64,000 bases of DNA from Opeltia flavorubescens (GCA_000442125.1 KE546972.1:1-64000); one strand, 5' to 3'; positions 24,989 to 37,436 are shown, counted from the first letter of the stretch. Translations and numbers: made by a program. The notes: generated from the sequence alone by a model not told the origin.

Positions 24989-25447
24989 ATTGAGCGGTTT
25001 CTGCGGCCTGGACTAGCGTTTGACCTTTGGGAGATGCATGCACGTGGACGTCGATATGAAATCTAAGCTCCTATCCTGACCCAGGTTAAGGCGACTCGAA
25101 TATTATTAAATTTTCTCACGGATTTGAAGAGACTCCAGATGTCACTATACAATATCTATCCGGAATATCATTGTGAAGGAGGAAAAAGTGCGGTCGGACA
25201 GTCGACTTTTAGTCTATCGTAACCCTGCCCAATGATCTTCCGGGATTGACTTAGGCAAATTCCTCAACTCTAATATAAGGAATAGGTACAACGCGAGAAG
25301 GGATCCGGTGCATTTCCGGAAATCTGGAAAAATCATGCGCGAGATAAGTACTTGAGGTGATCATGGCCATACTCGGCCGATAGAGGGGTGCAGACATCTT
25401 GCCTCATCAACGATCGACTGTATTATTCTATTGACTCTGCACGGCTC
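24989..25447. other. Short convergent intergenic region
   Basis: 3' flanks of two convergent genes; nothing else recognised. Confidence 0.5.
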
Positions 25448-27100
25448 TCACAGCCTCCCTATCGGATACGCGCTTGGTATATTCCCACGATTTGGTACAA
25501 TGACAGGCACACTATCATAAGACACGACCTCTGTTACTCCCTCAGTCAAGGCAGGCATCTGTCGTACCCTCCGTACCGTAGAGATCTGCTTGGCCAGGTT
25601 CAGAAGCTTGCCCTCCGTCCATGGCAGTCCCAGAATTTCCATCCCAATCGGTATGCCCTTTGGTTTAGTAGCAGTGGCAGGGCTGAAACCCGCTGGAACA
25701 GTTACTACCGGAAACCCTGTGACGGCCGCCAGAATGCCATTGCGGCCAGATTGCGACGCAGCGCCGACTTTGACTACTAGGTTTGCTTGCTCTGGGTAAA
25801 TGAGGGCGTCGAGCGTGTGTTCTGCAAACACTGAATGGAGAGCCAAGGTGAGGTTCTGGATACCTAATTTCCTGGGGGCGTAGGTGCTGTTCTGCGTTGA
25901 GGAGACAAGAGCGGTATTGACATACTCATACTGAGAAGGTATAACTAGAAACTTGCTGCTGTCATAGAGATCATGCAGGGTATGAGGATGAGATCCCATA
26001 AGTGAAGGTCTAGCAAGATAGTTGTCCATTTCTTGCCGGTACTCGAACCTCTGCGTGTCATAGTTTTTGAGAATGTCCGATGAGTTGAATATTGGCGACG
26101 TTATCGACACGACGCTTGCTCCAGCAGCGGTCAAGGCTGAGACAGTGGCGTCAATGGCTTCGTTGACAGGGCTTGTCTCGTTGCTGCTGGTTCGGTTGAA
26201 GAAACTTTCAACAAGGCCAAAGCGGACTCCCTGCAGTGAGCCGCCCTGTAGTGCAGAAGTATAATCCATATGTCGAGAGCTTTGGGGCACGAGAGATGTG
26301 GCATTGTCACTCTCGTCATAGCCTACACTAGCCATCACGGTCAATGCAATAGCAAGATCCTCCACATTTCTAGCAATAGGTCCAATGACGTCCTGAGTGT
26401 AAGAGATCGGTATGATCCCTGCTCTCGAGATTAACCCGCGAGTCGGCCGCACGCTGAAAAGGCTATTGGCACTTGCTGGGTTGCGAAGCGAGTTGACGGT
26501 GTCAGTACCGGTTCCGAAGACGGCAAAAGATGCTGCGATCGCAGCGCCAGTGCCTCCAGAGCTTCCGCCTGGTGTTCGGCCCAGATCATAGGGGTTCAGG
26601 GTTTGGCCGCCAAGAGACGAGACAGACAGCCCCTCAAGGGCCAATTCATGTAAGTTGGTTTTACCGAGAATGATTGCGCCTGCTTGCTTGAGTGCAGTCG
26701 CCGCTGGAGCATCGACGGACGGTTGGGAATTTGCAAGGTCTAGACAAGCGCCCGTGGTTTTCATATCGACTGTGTCATAGTTGTCTTTCAAGAGTACAGG
26801 TATACAGAAAAGTGCGCCGGTGACATTGCCGGCTGCGATGACTTGGTCCAAGTCATCAGCCACTGCCAAAGCTTGAGGGTTCAAGGTTATGATAGCATTG
26901 ATTGCGGGATTGTAGGCTTCAATCCTCGCAATGAAAGCTTCCACGATGCCTCGACAGGTAGTGAGACCGCTGAACAAAGCATTGTGTACAGTCTGGATGG
27001 TAGCTTCGCGGACGTCGAATTGATCTGCGCAGCTCTGGGGCTGGGATAAGCTCAAGTGAGCAAGCTGGAGTGCCACCAATGTGATACGGCTGACTTTCAT
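25448..27100 (-). CDS. Secreted amidase (amidase-signature family)
   Basis: Single exon, 550 aa. The ATG at 27100 gives a signal peptide (MKVSRITLVALQLAHLSLSQ) for secretion. The amidase-signature core is clear: Lys105 in PVLLKDNYDT, the Gly/Ser loop GRTPGGSSGGTGAA (residues 174-186, cis-Ser about 181), and the nucleophile segment GTDTVNSLRNPAS with Ser204, giving the Ser-cisSer-Lys triad. The usual GGS of the nucleophile loop reads VNS here, close to the GNS of other fungal members. It should hydrolyse amide bonds outside the cell or in the secretory path; the substrate cannot be read. Confidence 0.88.
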   Translation of the reverse strand: MKVSRITLVALQLAHLSLSQPQSCADQFDVREATIQTVHNALFSGLTTCRGIVEAFIARIEAYNPAINAIITLNPQALAVADDLDQVIAAGNVTGALFCIPVLLKDNYDTVDMKTTGACLDLANSQPSVDAPAATALKQAGAIILGKTNLHELALEGLSVSSLGGQTLNPYDLGRTPGGSSGGTGAAIAASFAVFGTGTDTVNSLRNPASANSLFSVRPTRGLISRAGIIPISYTQDVIGPIARNVEDLAIALTVMASVGYDESDNATSLVPQSSRHMDYTSALQGGSLQGVRFGLVESFFNRTSSNETSPVNEAIDATVSALTAAGASVVSITSPIFNSSDILKNYDTQRFEYRQEMDNYLARPSLMGSHPHTLHDLYDSSKFLVIPSQYEYVNTALVSSTQNSTYAPRKLGIQNLTLALHSVFAEHTLDALIYPEQANLVVKVGAASQSGRNGILAAVTGFPVVTVPAGFSPATATKPKGIPIGMEILGLPWTEGKLLNLAKQISTVRRVRQMPALTEGVTEVVSYDSVPVIVPNRGNIPSAYPIGRL

Positions 27101-30100
27101 AATAATGCCGGCGCCTTGCAACGCTTTTTCTGTGTAGAGAAGACATCGCCAAATTCTCGTACAGAGATCAAGATTTATCAATTAGGTGCATCCGTAGTCT
27201 ACCGGTTGTTTTCTACCTTATCTTCCGACGTCATCCGATTTTGAGGTGATGACGGCATCAAGCTACCTCTAGCAGAAATGAGCCTGTTACACTATCCCAG
27301 ATTGGGGTTAAACTGCTTACACCAAGCATCTCTGGTCATTCCGGCGTCTACAATCACAAAATCATTTACGGCTGTAGCTGCACAGCATCCGCACCGATGC
27401 GAAAAATTGAATGGTTTCTTACCATTCGCTAGAGATCGGTGGAAATATGGTCGGGGACACGGGCATGGCCTTTTGCGACATCAAGGAAAACGGATCGTTC
27501 GTCGATCTCGGAGCCCGGCTTCCGTGACGGTACCCCCACGAACATAGAAGATCCTAGACAGCTAGCAAGGGGCCGATATGTGGACTGAAATTACTGTCTG
27601 GAAGAAGGCAAGGAAAGCTACGAGGAGTACGTGATATACGATCTACCATGGCATCGTATTCTTTGGAAGAATCAACGAACCAGGCAATGTGTATATATAT
27701 CCCAGTCTCCCGGGCGAAGTTCCTAAGGCTGAAGAGTCATAAGGGCACTTCCTCGACTCCTCTTCAGAATAAGTAGGCTTACCCGGCAGTCGTCTCGTTG
27801 TTGTCGTGGACCATGATACGGTCAATGCAGAAAATATTATTCCTATCACCTTGTGTAAAACTGCTTCTTCTTTTCAAGACCAGTATCTCCGAAGGATACC
27901 TGCTGTCGTCTTCGGTATTTCTTGCATCCGTGAACCTACCATACATTGAGTTTCCTTACTACTAATTTCTCAAGTAGTGTAACACTAAGCTGAAGACAAC
28001 TTACCAACGTCTGTTTTCTAGAGCAATAACAGGGAGTCACGTTCTCTAACGCTAAATAGGCTCTTTAGCTCTTATGAGCTTCTAAAAATTGATGTTCGCG
28101 GTCGCAATATACTTTATCACTTTAGAATGTGGACATTCGTCTGACCTTGTTCTTCACCCAACATCTCTGTCCCTCATCATCCATTCCAGACGTACGGTCA
28201 TAACCACCTAAATTTGCAAACACGCCCATCGTTAGCTTCAATTCATAAGCTCTCATACAATACAGGGAGTATGAGCTATTGTGCCTATGGTATGAGCATC
28301 ATCCCTTCAGCATCTACTACAACCAGCTTCTTCTCGACAACATGAGACTGGAATTCCAATGGTATGACTCAAATTGCCAAACATGTATGCACCACGGGCG
28401 GCTCGGAGACGTTCGCCAACAAAAAGATGCACGTCGCTTGAGAATACCTCCCACCGAAACAAACTTGCCGGTTTCCTCAACAGCCACTGGTGGATGCTTG
28501 ACCGCGCCGAGGAATGGGTCTTACATGGCAATGGCATATTTAAAAGATCGCTCCAAGCCATCCATATACTTACTCCAAGACTCTACACTGCCCGAGGCTT
28601 TCCGAAATCACGAAAACGCAACAATGTGTACAGATGACGAGATGTACTGTTCTCATCATGCGCGGCAGGTGCAAGGTCCAGAAGATTCGAAAACTACCCA
28701 CTTAACCATGACCAGCACTGAGGGAAGAAGCACCAGTGTTTAACAGAGAATCAAATAATACCAAGCTTCCAATAGCAATCAAGATCAACGCTGGAGGAGA
28801 TTGGATGATCAACCTTGTTAGACTTGAACGATTACTTGTGGGTATGTTTCAGGAATTAAAACAAAGAAGAAGTCATCATCTCCTTAATCGCGCAAACATC
28901 CCAGTGCTCAATAAGATTCCAGCTTCGGCGATTGAACAACCCTATGCGCCAGGTCTCACTTTCGTTCTCCTCTTTGCCCATTGTCAGTGGCGCCTCAAAA
29001 GAGAGGGAAGGCCGAGTAGCTGTCATATCTTTGACAAACCATGAGCTTACCGGCGGAGAAGACATACATTCAATGACTGAATGGCCAAGCTCGGTCTTTT
29101 GTCTGATGGTGTACTGTGCAAACCAGAACCAATGATAGTGCAACGAGTGCATAACGATGTGAAGATCACCTGCAGCATGAACGGCACGTGGAAAGTGCGG
29201 GTGCTAGTTTAGACACAGTGGAATACCCGTTTCCGTGTAACCCCGCCGAACCCGTGGGGGCTAGAACGAGTACCGAGAACCAGGATTCAAATTGAGACTA
29301 AAGCATGGGGCTGTGGCTTAACAATCACCACAGTAGCCCTCTGATCTTTGCGACATCGTGCAGAGGCCATTGCTAAATAAGACTTACCAGTGACATCTTT
29401 GATCTTGAGTTGAGACTTAAGCTGGGTTACTAGATGCAACTCCAGCCCACCATCCGTTAGTTCTTCGTCTCCATGGCGTTACAAGTCTGGGCTACGCCAA
29501 TGAAACGGGTTGGCCAGAGAAGACGTAAATATAAGCAGCCAATGAATCTCATCCTCTACCCTTTATTGAATCGATACGGCCGTGGTCCTCAATCAAGTCC
29601 CAAAGAGGCCAATGAGGATCAACGAAGTTTTACTGCTTCCAGCCAATCTTCAACCATATTATGAGAAGCAGTATGCAACACTGGGGATATCAAGATTTCT
29701 ATTTCAAAAAGGGCAAGTATCGACCGAACAACTCAGTCTTGTATGTACAAGCCGATGCAACCACTATTTCTAGTTTTGTATCGGAGAGAAGTCGCTGATC
29801 AGACGTGCACATCCAATCGTCTGTTCCCACAATCAAGAAGCAGTCATCTGCATGCGCCATCATTCTCCTGCACCTTGAGGGGGATGCCCATACTTCAACC
29901 ACGTCAAAGAAGAAAGTCTGCGTCTCAAGCCAACGCCGGAGGAAAGCGGCACGAGACTAAATCGAAGACGGTCGGATGAGTTCGGGCCATGGTATCAATC
30001 CACCCACAGGAACTTAATCGATACTCATCTACGATAGCGAGGAGCTTCCGTGCTACGAGGTCTGGACCATGAGCATTTTGCCAAGACATCTGAAACGGTA

Positions 30101-30203
30101 TATAACATCTCACATTTTCCAGCGACGGGTTTCTACCGACGATCCCCCTATTACATCTTTTTCAAAATACCCAGTGAAGCCAGCAATCTAAATCTCCAAC
30201 ATC
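27101..30203. other. Long gene-poor region
   Basis: About 3.1 kb. Several overlapping open frames (longest 28279-28743, 154 codons) carry no recognisable motif, have shifting frames and no coherent splice model. No gene supported; eroded genes are possible. Confidence 0.45.
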
Positions 30204-30946
30204 ATGCTTTTCAAACCTGGCCTCCTCGCAATTGGCTTTGCCATAGCAAGCCAAGCAGCGGCGGTCCCGGCTGCGAGTGTCTCTCACGTCGCTACAGTAC
30301 GTTCTTCGAATAGCCTTCATCAATCTAAGACCACGCCTACCCAGTACTTTCCATTGTCTTGCTGATGTACATCGTGGCCAGTATGATACCGATTTTGCCA
30401 CCAATGAGCTCGGCCTTGGCCCCCCACTGCCTGCAACATATCTGGATCTCCAAACCCAAGGCTGGGGAGTGGTATCCAGAGCCAAGAACGCCGCCGTCGG
30501 AGGGCTGACTCCAAACACACCATACAACTACATCCTCACCAATAGCCTCCTCGCTCCGCAGGGTGCGTTCTTCGCCGCCGCCAAACCATACAACAAGGTC
30601 AAGTTCAACAGCTTCTACTTCGGGTTCGTCGCCCAAACTGCCAACGGCGCTGTAAGCAAAAACTCTATACCATCTCTGGCTTCCAATTAACAGGATCCTA
30701 CAGATCGATACCACAGCCAGTGACACCCTGACCGTACAAGGATATGACAAAACCGGCGCGAAGGTACCAGGCGCTACATTCCAGAAGGGCTTCACGGGTG
30801 CTGGTGTATCTACCAACCCTGTTGCCCAGGTCAAATTCACATTCCCGTCTGCGTTCCCGGCGGTGTATAAGCTTGGATTCAGCTATACGCAGCCGACGGC
30901 CAATGCCTTGATCATTGACACAGGCTCATATACTGTGAGCACTTGA
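30204..30946 (+). CDS. Hypothetical secreted protein, beta-rich
   Basis: Three exons, 30204-30296, 30382-30651 and 30704-30946, introns 85 and 52 bp, all phase 0; 201 aa. Signal peptide MLFKPGLLAIGFAIASQAAA with cleavage near AVPA. The mature protein has no cysteine. It is rich in alternating hydrophobic/polar stretches (VKFNSFYFGFVAQ, DTLTVQGYDKTGAKV, YKLGFSYTQP), suggesting a beta-sandwich such as a binding or adhesion module. No family recognised. Splice sites, phase and signal peptide make the gene itself convincing. Confidence 0.65.
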
Positions 30947-31343
30947 GATGGCTGCCATGGTACAAGCAGGGGATTAAGGAGGCGAGAGCTATATCACTGG
31001 AAAGTCGTTGCAGACTGCTGAAGTTCATTGTTGTCGAGGCGCCGACTCAAGTCGTTCCTTCTTTGGATGGACCACGCATGCTATTTGCTACATTCTTGTA
31101 TTATCCTAAGCACACTACGATCCTTTCCATGCCAGGGAGTGCGGACTACCTCTTTCCGAGGCTTTGATAGGGGTAGCTCTACTTGTTTGTCAGACATTCA
31201 TAATACGACTTGATAGCAGACTATCAGATAGTAGCGCTAGACTACTTTCGTTCTCGGTGTCGCAGTAGTCATGCAAAGTTCCCACTTTGGTTTACTGAGA
31301 ATAGAGATTATACAAGCCAATGAAACATTGCAATCAGCAGCAT
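30947..31343. other. Convergent intergenic region
   Basis: 3' flanks of convergent genes; nothing else recognised. Confidence 0.5.
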
Positions 31344-32297
31344 CTACAAAATCGCCACAGGCAGAAGATCTCCATCCCCACCCGTCGTCGGCCTCGTAAA
31401 TTTCGCAATCCCGCCTTCCATGATACCAATCCCTTCAAACTTCATCATCCCCTTCGAACATCTCCAATCCCGCTTCTGTATCGAATAATGCGCCGCTTGC
31501 AGAATCGATCTCACGAGCAATTCCTTGTCAATCTTGACAAGTGGCCGTACACTCCACCACGCTTGAAAGGTCGAATATGAAGCCTCGGGCCAGAACCCAC
31601 TGAATGCCACCCTTGTACCCGGGCGCTCGTATGCTTTGACGAGGCTTACGATACTGCCCATCAGGACGTGCGGCATAGGATTGGGTGCGCCGACGAATTT
31701 CACGTCTGAGAAGTGGAAATCGTAGTTCTTCGGAGGAGCTGCGGATGCTGGTGTTGAACTCATATCGTCAGGCAAAGACGACGTATCATTAATCTCCCCA
31801 TTCGATTCCAATTCCTCAGGCGTCCAAACAGTCACCGATCCAATCTCCCCACCTCGCCAAATCATAATCGTCTTCGTAACGGAAAATCGATCCGCCTTCA
31901 CCATCGCATCCATAACCCTGACAAGAGTCCAAAAGGCGAAGCGCTGCTCCATAGGCTGCATTGTCGCAGATCTAAAAATGAGGGTTATACTCCCGGTCTT
32001 GTACGTGAAATCCGTCTGGTCGAACCGGGCATTCCAGTCTAGATTCTCAGTGGCTCGTTTGCCGATGATGCCTAGTACTGCTTCCAGGGCGCGCTGGAGG
32101 TCTAAACGTTGGCCGAATTCTATGGATCTTGTTTGTAGATCCTCGGGGCCGATCGGTGAGTAGGATGTGCCAGTGTCGAAAGAATTCAAGTTCGCGATGG
32201 AGGAACTGTCGTCGACATTTCTTGGTGGTTGGAGAGGTTTTGCCACCACTGCTGCTGCCACAGAGATTAATACGGTGAATCGAGTGAGGTACAGCAT
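31344..32297 (-). CDS. Hypothetical secreted protein
   Basis: Single exon, 317 aa. The ATG at 32297 starts a signal peptide (MLYLTRFTVLISVAAAVVA). The mature part has RFAFWTLVRVMDAMVKADRF, a charged spacer with Ser/Pro, a segment ending PHVLMGSIVSLVKAYE, and a C-terminal block with WRCSKGMMKFEGIGIMEGG. The order of these blocks parallels the secreted protein at 8303-9277, suggesting distant paralogy. No catalytic motif. Confidence 0.6.
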   Translation of the reverse strand: MLYLTRFTVLISVAAAVVAKPLQPPRNVDDSSSIANLNSFDTGTSYSPIGPEDLQTRSIEFGQRLDLQRALEAVLGIIGKRATENLDWNARFDQTDFTYKTGSITLIFRSATMQPMEQRFAFWTLVRVMDAMVKADRFSVTKTIMIWRGGEIGSVTVWTPEELESNGEINDTSSLPDDMSSTPASAAPPKNYDFHFSDVKFVGAPNPMPHVLMGSIVSLVKAYERPGTRVAFSGFWPEASYSTFQAWWSVRPLVKIDKELLVRSILQAAHYSIQKRDWRCSKGMMKFEGIGIMEGGIAKFTRPTTGGDGDLLPVAIL

Positions 32298-33369
32298 TGC
32301 GTGAGCAAACAAAAACGAGTCGGTCGGGCCTGAAAGGTAGATTAGCAATTCTATATATGCGCCAGCAGCTTGAGTTGGAAGCCTCGCCGCATGTACGCTT
32401 CGATACTAACTCCAAGCATTACCGAATGAAATTTGCGACAAGCGCACTATATATGCCTTTTTTCGTGCACCTGCCATAGCTACCAATTGTCGTAATATAG
32501 GACGTGCTTCTACTGCGAATAAACATCCATACATGTTCAACAAAATCAATTTTCCACAGAGGTTGAGCAAATCTCGTTGCTCGCATGACTGTGAATCCTG
32601 TGGCCTCATAGGAGGATTCCATAAATATCAAATATTGGAGCAAGCTCTCTTCTCCTTCCATTTGGCTGGAGAACGAAGAGAGAAATAGTTCACGGATGAA
32701 GACCACCCATCTCATTCCACGTCATAGCACCACATTCAAGGGTTGTTGTCGGACTATATAGGCCTTTGAGTGCCATCAGTAATCTGGGATGCGAAACACT
32801 TTTTTTAGTATATCGCCTTAAGGAATTTGTCTCTATATCTACCAATGTAAAAGATCATCGCAAGCAATAGCGAAATATCCATCCCATCATATTATTCCCA
32901 AATTTTCATTTGAGAGATCCAACCGAATGACTTAAGAAAAATCCATTCATCTTTACCTTATCTGAATCGAACTCGTACAATAAATGTCAAGCTCTAGTCC
33001 CGCTTATGGAGAAGTGGTTCTAATATGCCCGAGGTTTCGAGCACCGTATATACTTTCCGCAATTTGCAGCAAGAGGAGAGGGATTATACTGAGTTTCCAT
33101 TTCTGGAATCATCCAGCTAGCCGAACGCCAACCGATACTACTCCTCCAACCTGTGAAAGAGAATCAGAAAACAGTATAGTAAAAGTCTAGACAACGGGTA
33201 ACGGAAGAATAGCAGCAGCCAAGAAGAAAGCGAAAGGGGAAGGAAAGATAAATTAAGTTGACCATACATGGAAACGGCACTCATTGCTATGAACAATCCT
33301 GCGCACATGATGATCGCAAGCCCGCTGATAAAGTCCCTTGCCAAGACTCTGAAAAATATTTCCAATATT
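32298..33369. other. Intergenic, nothing recognised
   Basis: Upstream of the minus-strand gene at 31344 and downstream of the GH51 gene; only unsupported short frames. Confidence 0.5.
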
Positions 33370-35633
33370 CTACACGTCAAACTGCAGCACCGTAATCGAA
33401 AACCCCGGTACATCCCACCCAAAACTCCCATTCCCCCTCACAACTTCACTCCCACTCAAATCCACACTCCTCGACACAACCGCATCCGGCTCCCCAATAT
33501 AATTATATCTACTAAAATTCCGATCCGTAATAATCGTCCCATTAACATTTTGAAAACCACCAGGAATCTCCACACTTAGCGGCACAGTCCCATTAAGCGT
33601 ATTCACAACCTTCAAATACACCTCCCCCCTCCCCTCATCAAAGGTCGCAACCCAAAACAACGGATTAATCCCCGGCTTTGTATTTGTAACAGGTAGCGTA
33701 TGCGTCCCCCGATAAGTATTAAAAAGCCTCTGTACATGATAAGACACCGAACGAACCGTATGTTTCGGATCAGCATCAAAAGTAACTAAATCCGGCTTCC
33801 ACTGAAAGGCATTCATATTCCCCAAACTAGGCGCATAAGTTGACATGCGCACTAGATTCGGGTTACGTTCCATAGCGAGGAGGTAGACTGCTTCCGCGGC
33901 TGCGGAGAGGACTGACTGATCTGATACATGGAGGCCGGAGACAGCCGGATCTGCGAAGTTGAAGTTCACGATTCCTGTTTCTTCGTCGATTTCGGGGCAG
34001 CTGTATTCTCCGACGATGATAGTGATGTCGGTGTTGTTGGTTGCTTGTTGCCAGTTGTCGAAGAAGTCGAAGCGGTTGGAGAGGAAGAATGAGGGTTCGC
34101 GATAGTCGTGCAGATCGTACATGGTTCCTTGTGGTAAATCGATGGTGTAGTCTGCATTTTCGTCAAAGGCGGTGGAGATGATGGTGATATTTGGGAAATT
34201 GGATTTGATGCCTTGGTACATGTATTTGAAGCGTCTAGGGTATGTACCGGAGAAGAAGTCTTCGTTGCCGATTTCGACATAGTTGATCGGAAATGGCTCT
34301 GGATGTCCGTGGATTGCTCGGAGTGCACCATAAGGTGTGCTGATGTTCCCCATACAGTATTCTATTTCATCCAGAGCGGAGGTAAGAATGTCTACCATGT
34401 CATGCTGGTCGAGACTGACACCTTCTGCGCCACTCAGATCGAGGGAGTATCCGGCGTAGACGGCGAGGATCCTTTCCATGTCCATGTCTTCTGTCCTGCG
34501 ACGGGTAATGGCGTTAGTTGCATTCGATATCCACCATGTACACAGATTACTAGGGTAGACCTACCATTGCAGATGCTCAAGCAATCCAAAGCCATCAGTA
34601 TTGTAATAGGTCCAGGTTCCAGGTCTACCAGGACGATCAATTACAGGACCAATCGTTCGCTCCCACTGAAAGCGATCCACAACACTGATTCCCTCAAGGT
34701 TATTTCCACCTAACGCATTTTCATCAGCTCCACTTCGCATTTGATTGTATCAAACATACCAGGAAATCTCAGGAACCGAGGTCGAAGATCATATATGACT
34801 TCAGCGAGATCCGCCCTCATTCCATTCGGCCGATTCTTGAAAGTAGGTGGAAACAGGGAGACAAGGCTGAAGTAGAATGTTTTCCCCGCAACTTCGGTCA
34901 CATTGAATGTCACTGCAAATGTGTTGTTTGTATTTGGAGCTGTGGCTGAGTTATGGATCTGAGTTGACAATTGAGTCCACCAAAGATCCGATATGGTCCC
35001 ATCGTTTATCGCAATGGACTGGGTAGCCCACACGTCGTGTGTCAAATTGGAGCGCAGTGAGACGTTGACGTTGGTGAGGTTCGTCGCTTCAAAAGGTCCA
35101 CCAGCCAGCATGTAAAAAGAGGCATTGTAGACCTGTGGTACGACATTCATGCCAAAGAAACCCTCATTCAAGAAGCCGACTTCACCACTCGCATTCAATG
35201 GGATCTTAACCTGCATCACCGTAGGTAGAGCTTCGGACAACGGATGAACTCGATCCAACGACAGCCTCGCTCCCCCGATAGGTCTCCATCCTTGTAGAGC
35301 AGGACCAAATGGCTCAACGGGATTCTCAGAATCAAGGATCACGGTATTATTGAAGCCATCGAGCTTTCCGGTCGTCACTGCACTACCCTGAAAAGCGCGG
35401 TTGTATATCAGCTCAGCATAGAGACCTCCGTCGATACTATGGCTGATATCTTCGATCATCCAGCCATATAGGAGAGGTGCAGTGGCATTGCGCTGACCGT
35501 CGTTGAGGTTGATTTGAAGACCTACTTCAGTGTTGTCGTTTCTGGTGGCATTGATGTAGCCTTTGCTCGGCGGTCTCTGCGAATTGATAGAGCCACAAAA
35601 GGCTGCGACAACTAATGCTATGAGTGTAAGCAT
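33370..35633 (-). CDS. Alpha-L-arabinofuranosidase, GH51
   Basis: Three exons, 35633-34760, 34709-34565 and 34495-33370, introns 50 and 69 bp; 714 aa. Signal peptide MLTLIALVVAAFCGSINS. The N-terminal beta-sandwich (LLYGWMIEDISHSIDGGLYAE is close to the family's FGxxxEdi.h..dGGlYae signature) is followed by LRFPGGNNLEG. The catalytic barrel has acid/base Glu418 in NYVEIGNEDFF and nucleophile Glu503 in IIVGEYSCPE. Many N-glycosylation sequons fit a secreted glycoprotein. It would release arabinofuranose from plant hemicellulose or pectin side chains. The short 145-bp middle exon is needed to restore GGNN...HLQW. The gene looks complete. Confidence 0.9.
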
Positions 35634-36674
35634 GATGCACACACACGGTAGCAACCATTCAATGTGGGACTCACCGTGAAATGGAGGGATTCATATACTT
35701 TCACTTCAAATGAAGGCCACGGTCAAATGCCGCCGTTGTTCGCCTGCCACTGTTGAAATGCGGAGACGAAGGCTGGTCATAGCTGCTCATCTCAAAGACC
35801 ATGGCTCAATGAGGCAGGTGCTGATTCCTGGAGTAAGAACATGACGATACTTTGGTGAATAATTTAGAGGTTACGGTGCGGAGAGGGAATGACGTCGATG
35901 CATGAACCGACATTTAGCTTGCCGAGCGCTGTACCGGATCTCGCTGAGGACGGAACCCCGCAGAAGAGTTCGTTCCATGTCTCATTTCGAAACATTCGAG
36001 TACCTAGGGCTAGGGCTACTTTATGAACTTGAAGACTTATCTCTTGGCGCAAACGTACGAGCCTTGTGTCACCAAGAAGTGCAAGAGTCCATGGGTGTCG
36101 ACTTTGCTGTAATCCATTTCTTAGCGCACGTACGCTAGTGCTACGGGTGAATCGTTTCAAGTCAGGATGCTGGTGAGGCTCTAGTTAAACCATCTATTCT
36201 TGGTCATTGTCTTCTCCATGTTCCGCTCGTGTATCAGAATGAGACGGTACGTCATTTCAAGTATTCGAAAATTGAAACGGCCTGCTTCGCCTTCACGACT
36301 CAAGAACAGCGCCAATAATGAAAATGCAAGCAGAACTAATTATGATACAGTGTTTTCATCCCAGCCTCTGACTATACTCACTATGGACTGGCCATTGATG
36401 CATGACGGGTCGTCGTGATGGTTGACATTATCAAATGACCACGATGAACGTCAATGCAGCCATATGTCTGTACTTTGTTTCGATGATTGCCCGGTGCAGA
36501 GCTCTAGAGCAGGCCCATTCGTGTACATGGTGTAGAAATCTAGCTTGGCAGAAATTACCTTAAAGTGACCGACAACCCTCCGCAATTCTATGAAAGAAGA
36601 CAAGGAGCTCTCCCCGTCAAGTACAAATCTCATTCAGTCACTTGTGTGCGGAAACCTATGTAAATTAGCCAGCC
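35634..36674. other. Divergent intergenic region
   Basis: Shared upstream region of the GH51 gene and the cysteine-rich secreted protein; no gene recognised. Confidence 0.5.
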
Positions 36675-37436
36675 ATGCACTACCACACCATTACCACCCT
36701 CTTAACTCTCATCGCCTCAACCACCTTCGCCAACCCCCTTCACTTCTCCCGCCGCAACGCCGACCACTCTGACGGCAAGTGCTCCAACAGTCAGAAACCC
36801 CCCTGCTCCGACGCCCCCCTCTGCTTCTACGACTACAAACCTTTCGTCGGAACCTTCACCTGCCACGGCGGTACCCCAAACTGGGACTACTGCGCAACCG
36901 CAATCGATATCGTCTGCTCCACCCTCGCCTACAACGTCTCCGTGTCTGACAACGACCCCTACCAATCCCTAATCGGCACAGGCCAACCCTCCGGCCAAGG
37001 AGCCGACTGCTTCGCCCAAGCTTCGAACGGCAAGGGCGCAACTTCCAACCTCCCCTACGACGTCTGCGTGCAAGGTTTCCAAACCATAGAAGGATGCGAG
37101 AACAACAAGCAATGGACCTCCTTCAACGAGGATTGCGTAGGCGGGACTTACAACCTCCTCATCAACGGCCTCGCGGCGGGGAATCCCGTGGATGATACGA
37201 AGCCGCGCTATGTCCTAGGTACGACACGTGCATTTCTCACGGATGAGAATGCCCCGCAGGCTGGACCGGCGCCGGGGTTGAAACCCGGGACGAGCGAGGA
37301 TAAGGGACCGAGTTCGAGGCCGAATGAGGGGAAGCCGCTGGCGACGAATAGTAGGGGGACGAGCGCTTCGTTGGTGGGGAGTGGAGCGGGGAGGGCTGTT
37401 AGTGCCGGGAGAGGTGTTTATCTTGGAGCTGGATGA
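36675..37436 (+). CDS. Cysteine-rich secreted protein, effector-like
   Basis: Single exon, 253 aa. Signal peptide MHYHTITTLLTLIASTTFA, then a KR-like processing site (FSRR). Ten cysteines lie between about residues 36 and 155 (motifs KCSNSQKPPCSDAPLC, FTCHGG, WDYCATAIDIVC, VCVQGF, GCENN, DCVGG), enough for five disulfides. The last 75 or so residues are cysteine-free, Gly/Pro/Ser-rich and probably disordered. Even cysteine number, small size and secretion fit an apoplastic effector or surface protein; no named family recognised. The plus strand is strikingly C-rich at third positions. Confidence 0.7.
   Translation: MHYHTITTLLTLIASTTFANPLHFSRRNADHSDGKCSNSQKPPCSDAPLCFYDYKPFVGTFTCHGGTPNWDYCATAIDIVCSTLAYNVSVSDNDPYQSLIGTGQPSGQGADCFAQASNGKGATSNLPYDVCVQGFQTIEGCENNKQWTSFNEDCVGGTYNLLINGLAAGNPVDDTKPRYVLGTTRAFLTDENAPQAGPAPGLKPGTSEDKGPSSRPNEGKPLATNSRGTSASLVGSGAGRAVSAGRGVYLGAG

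Noticed and set aside
28279-29044. Overlapping plus-strand frames of 154, 87 and 102 codons
   Set aside because: Different frames with no coherent splice model and no recognisable domain.
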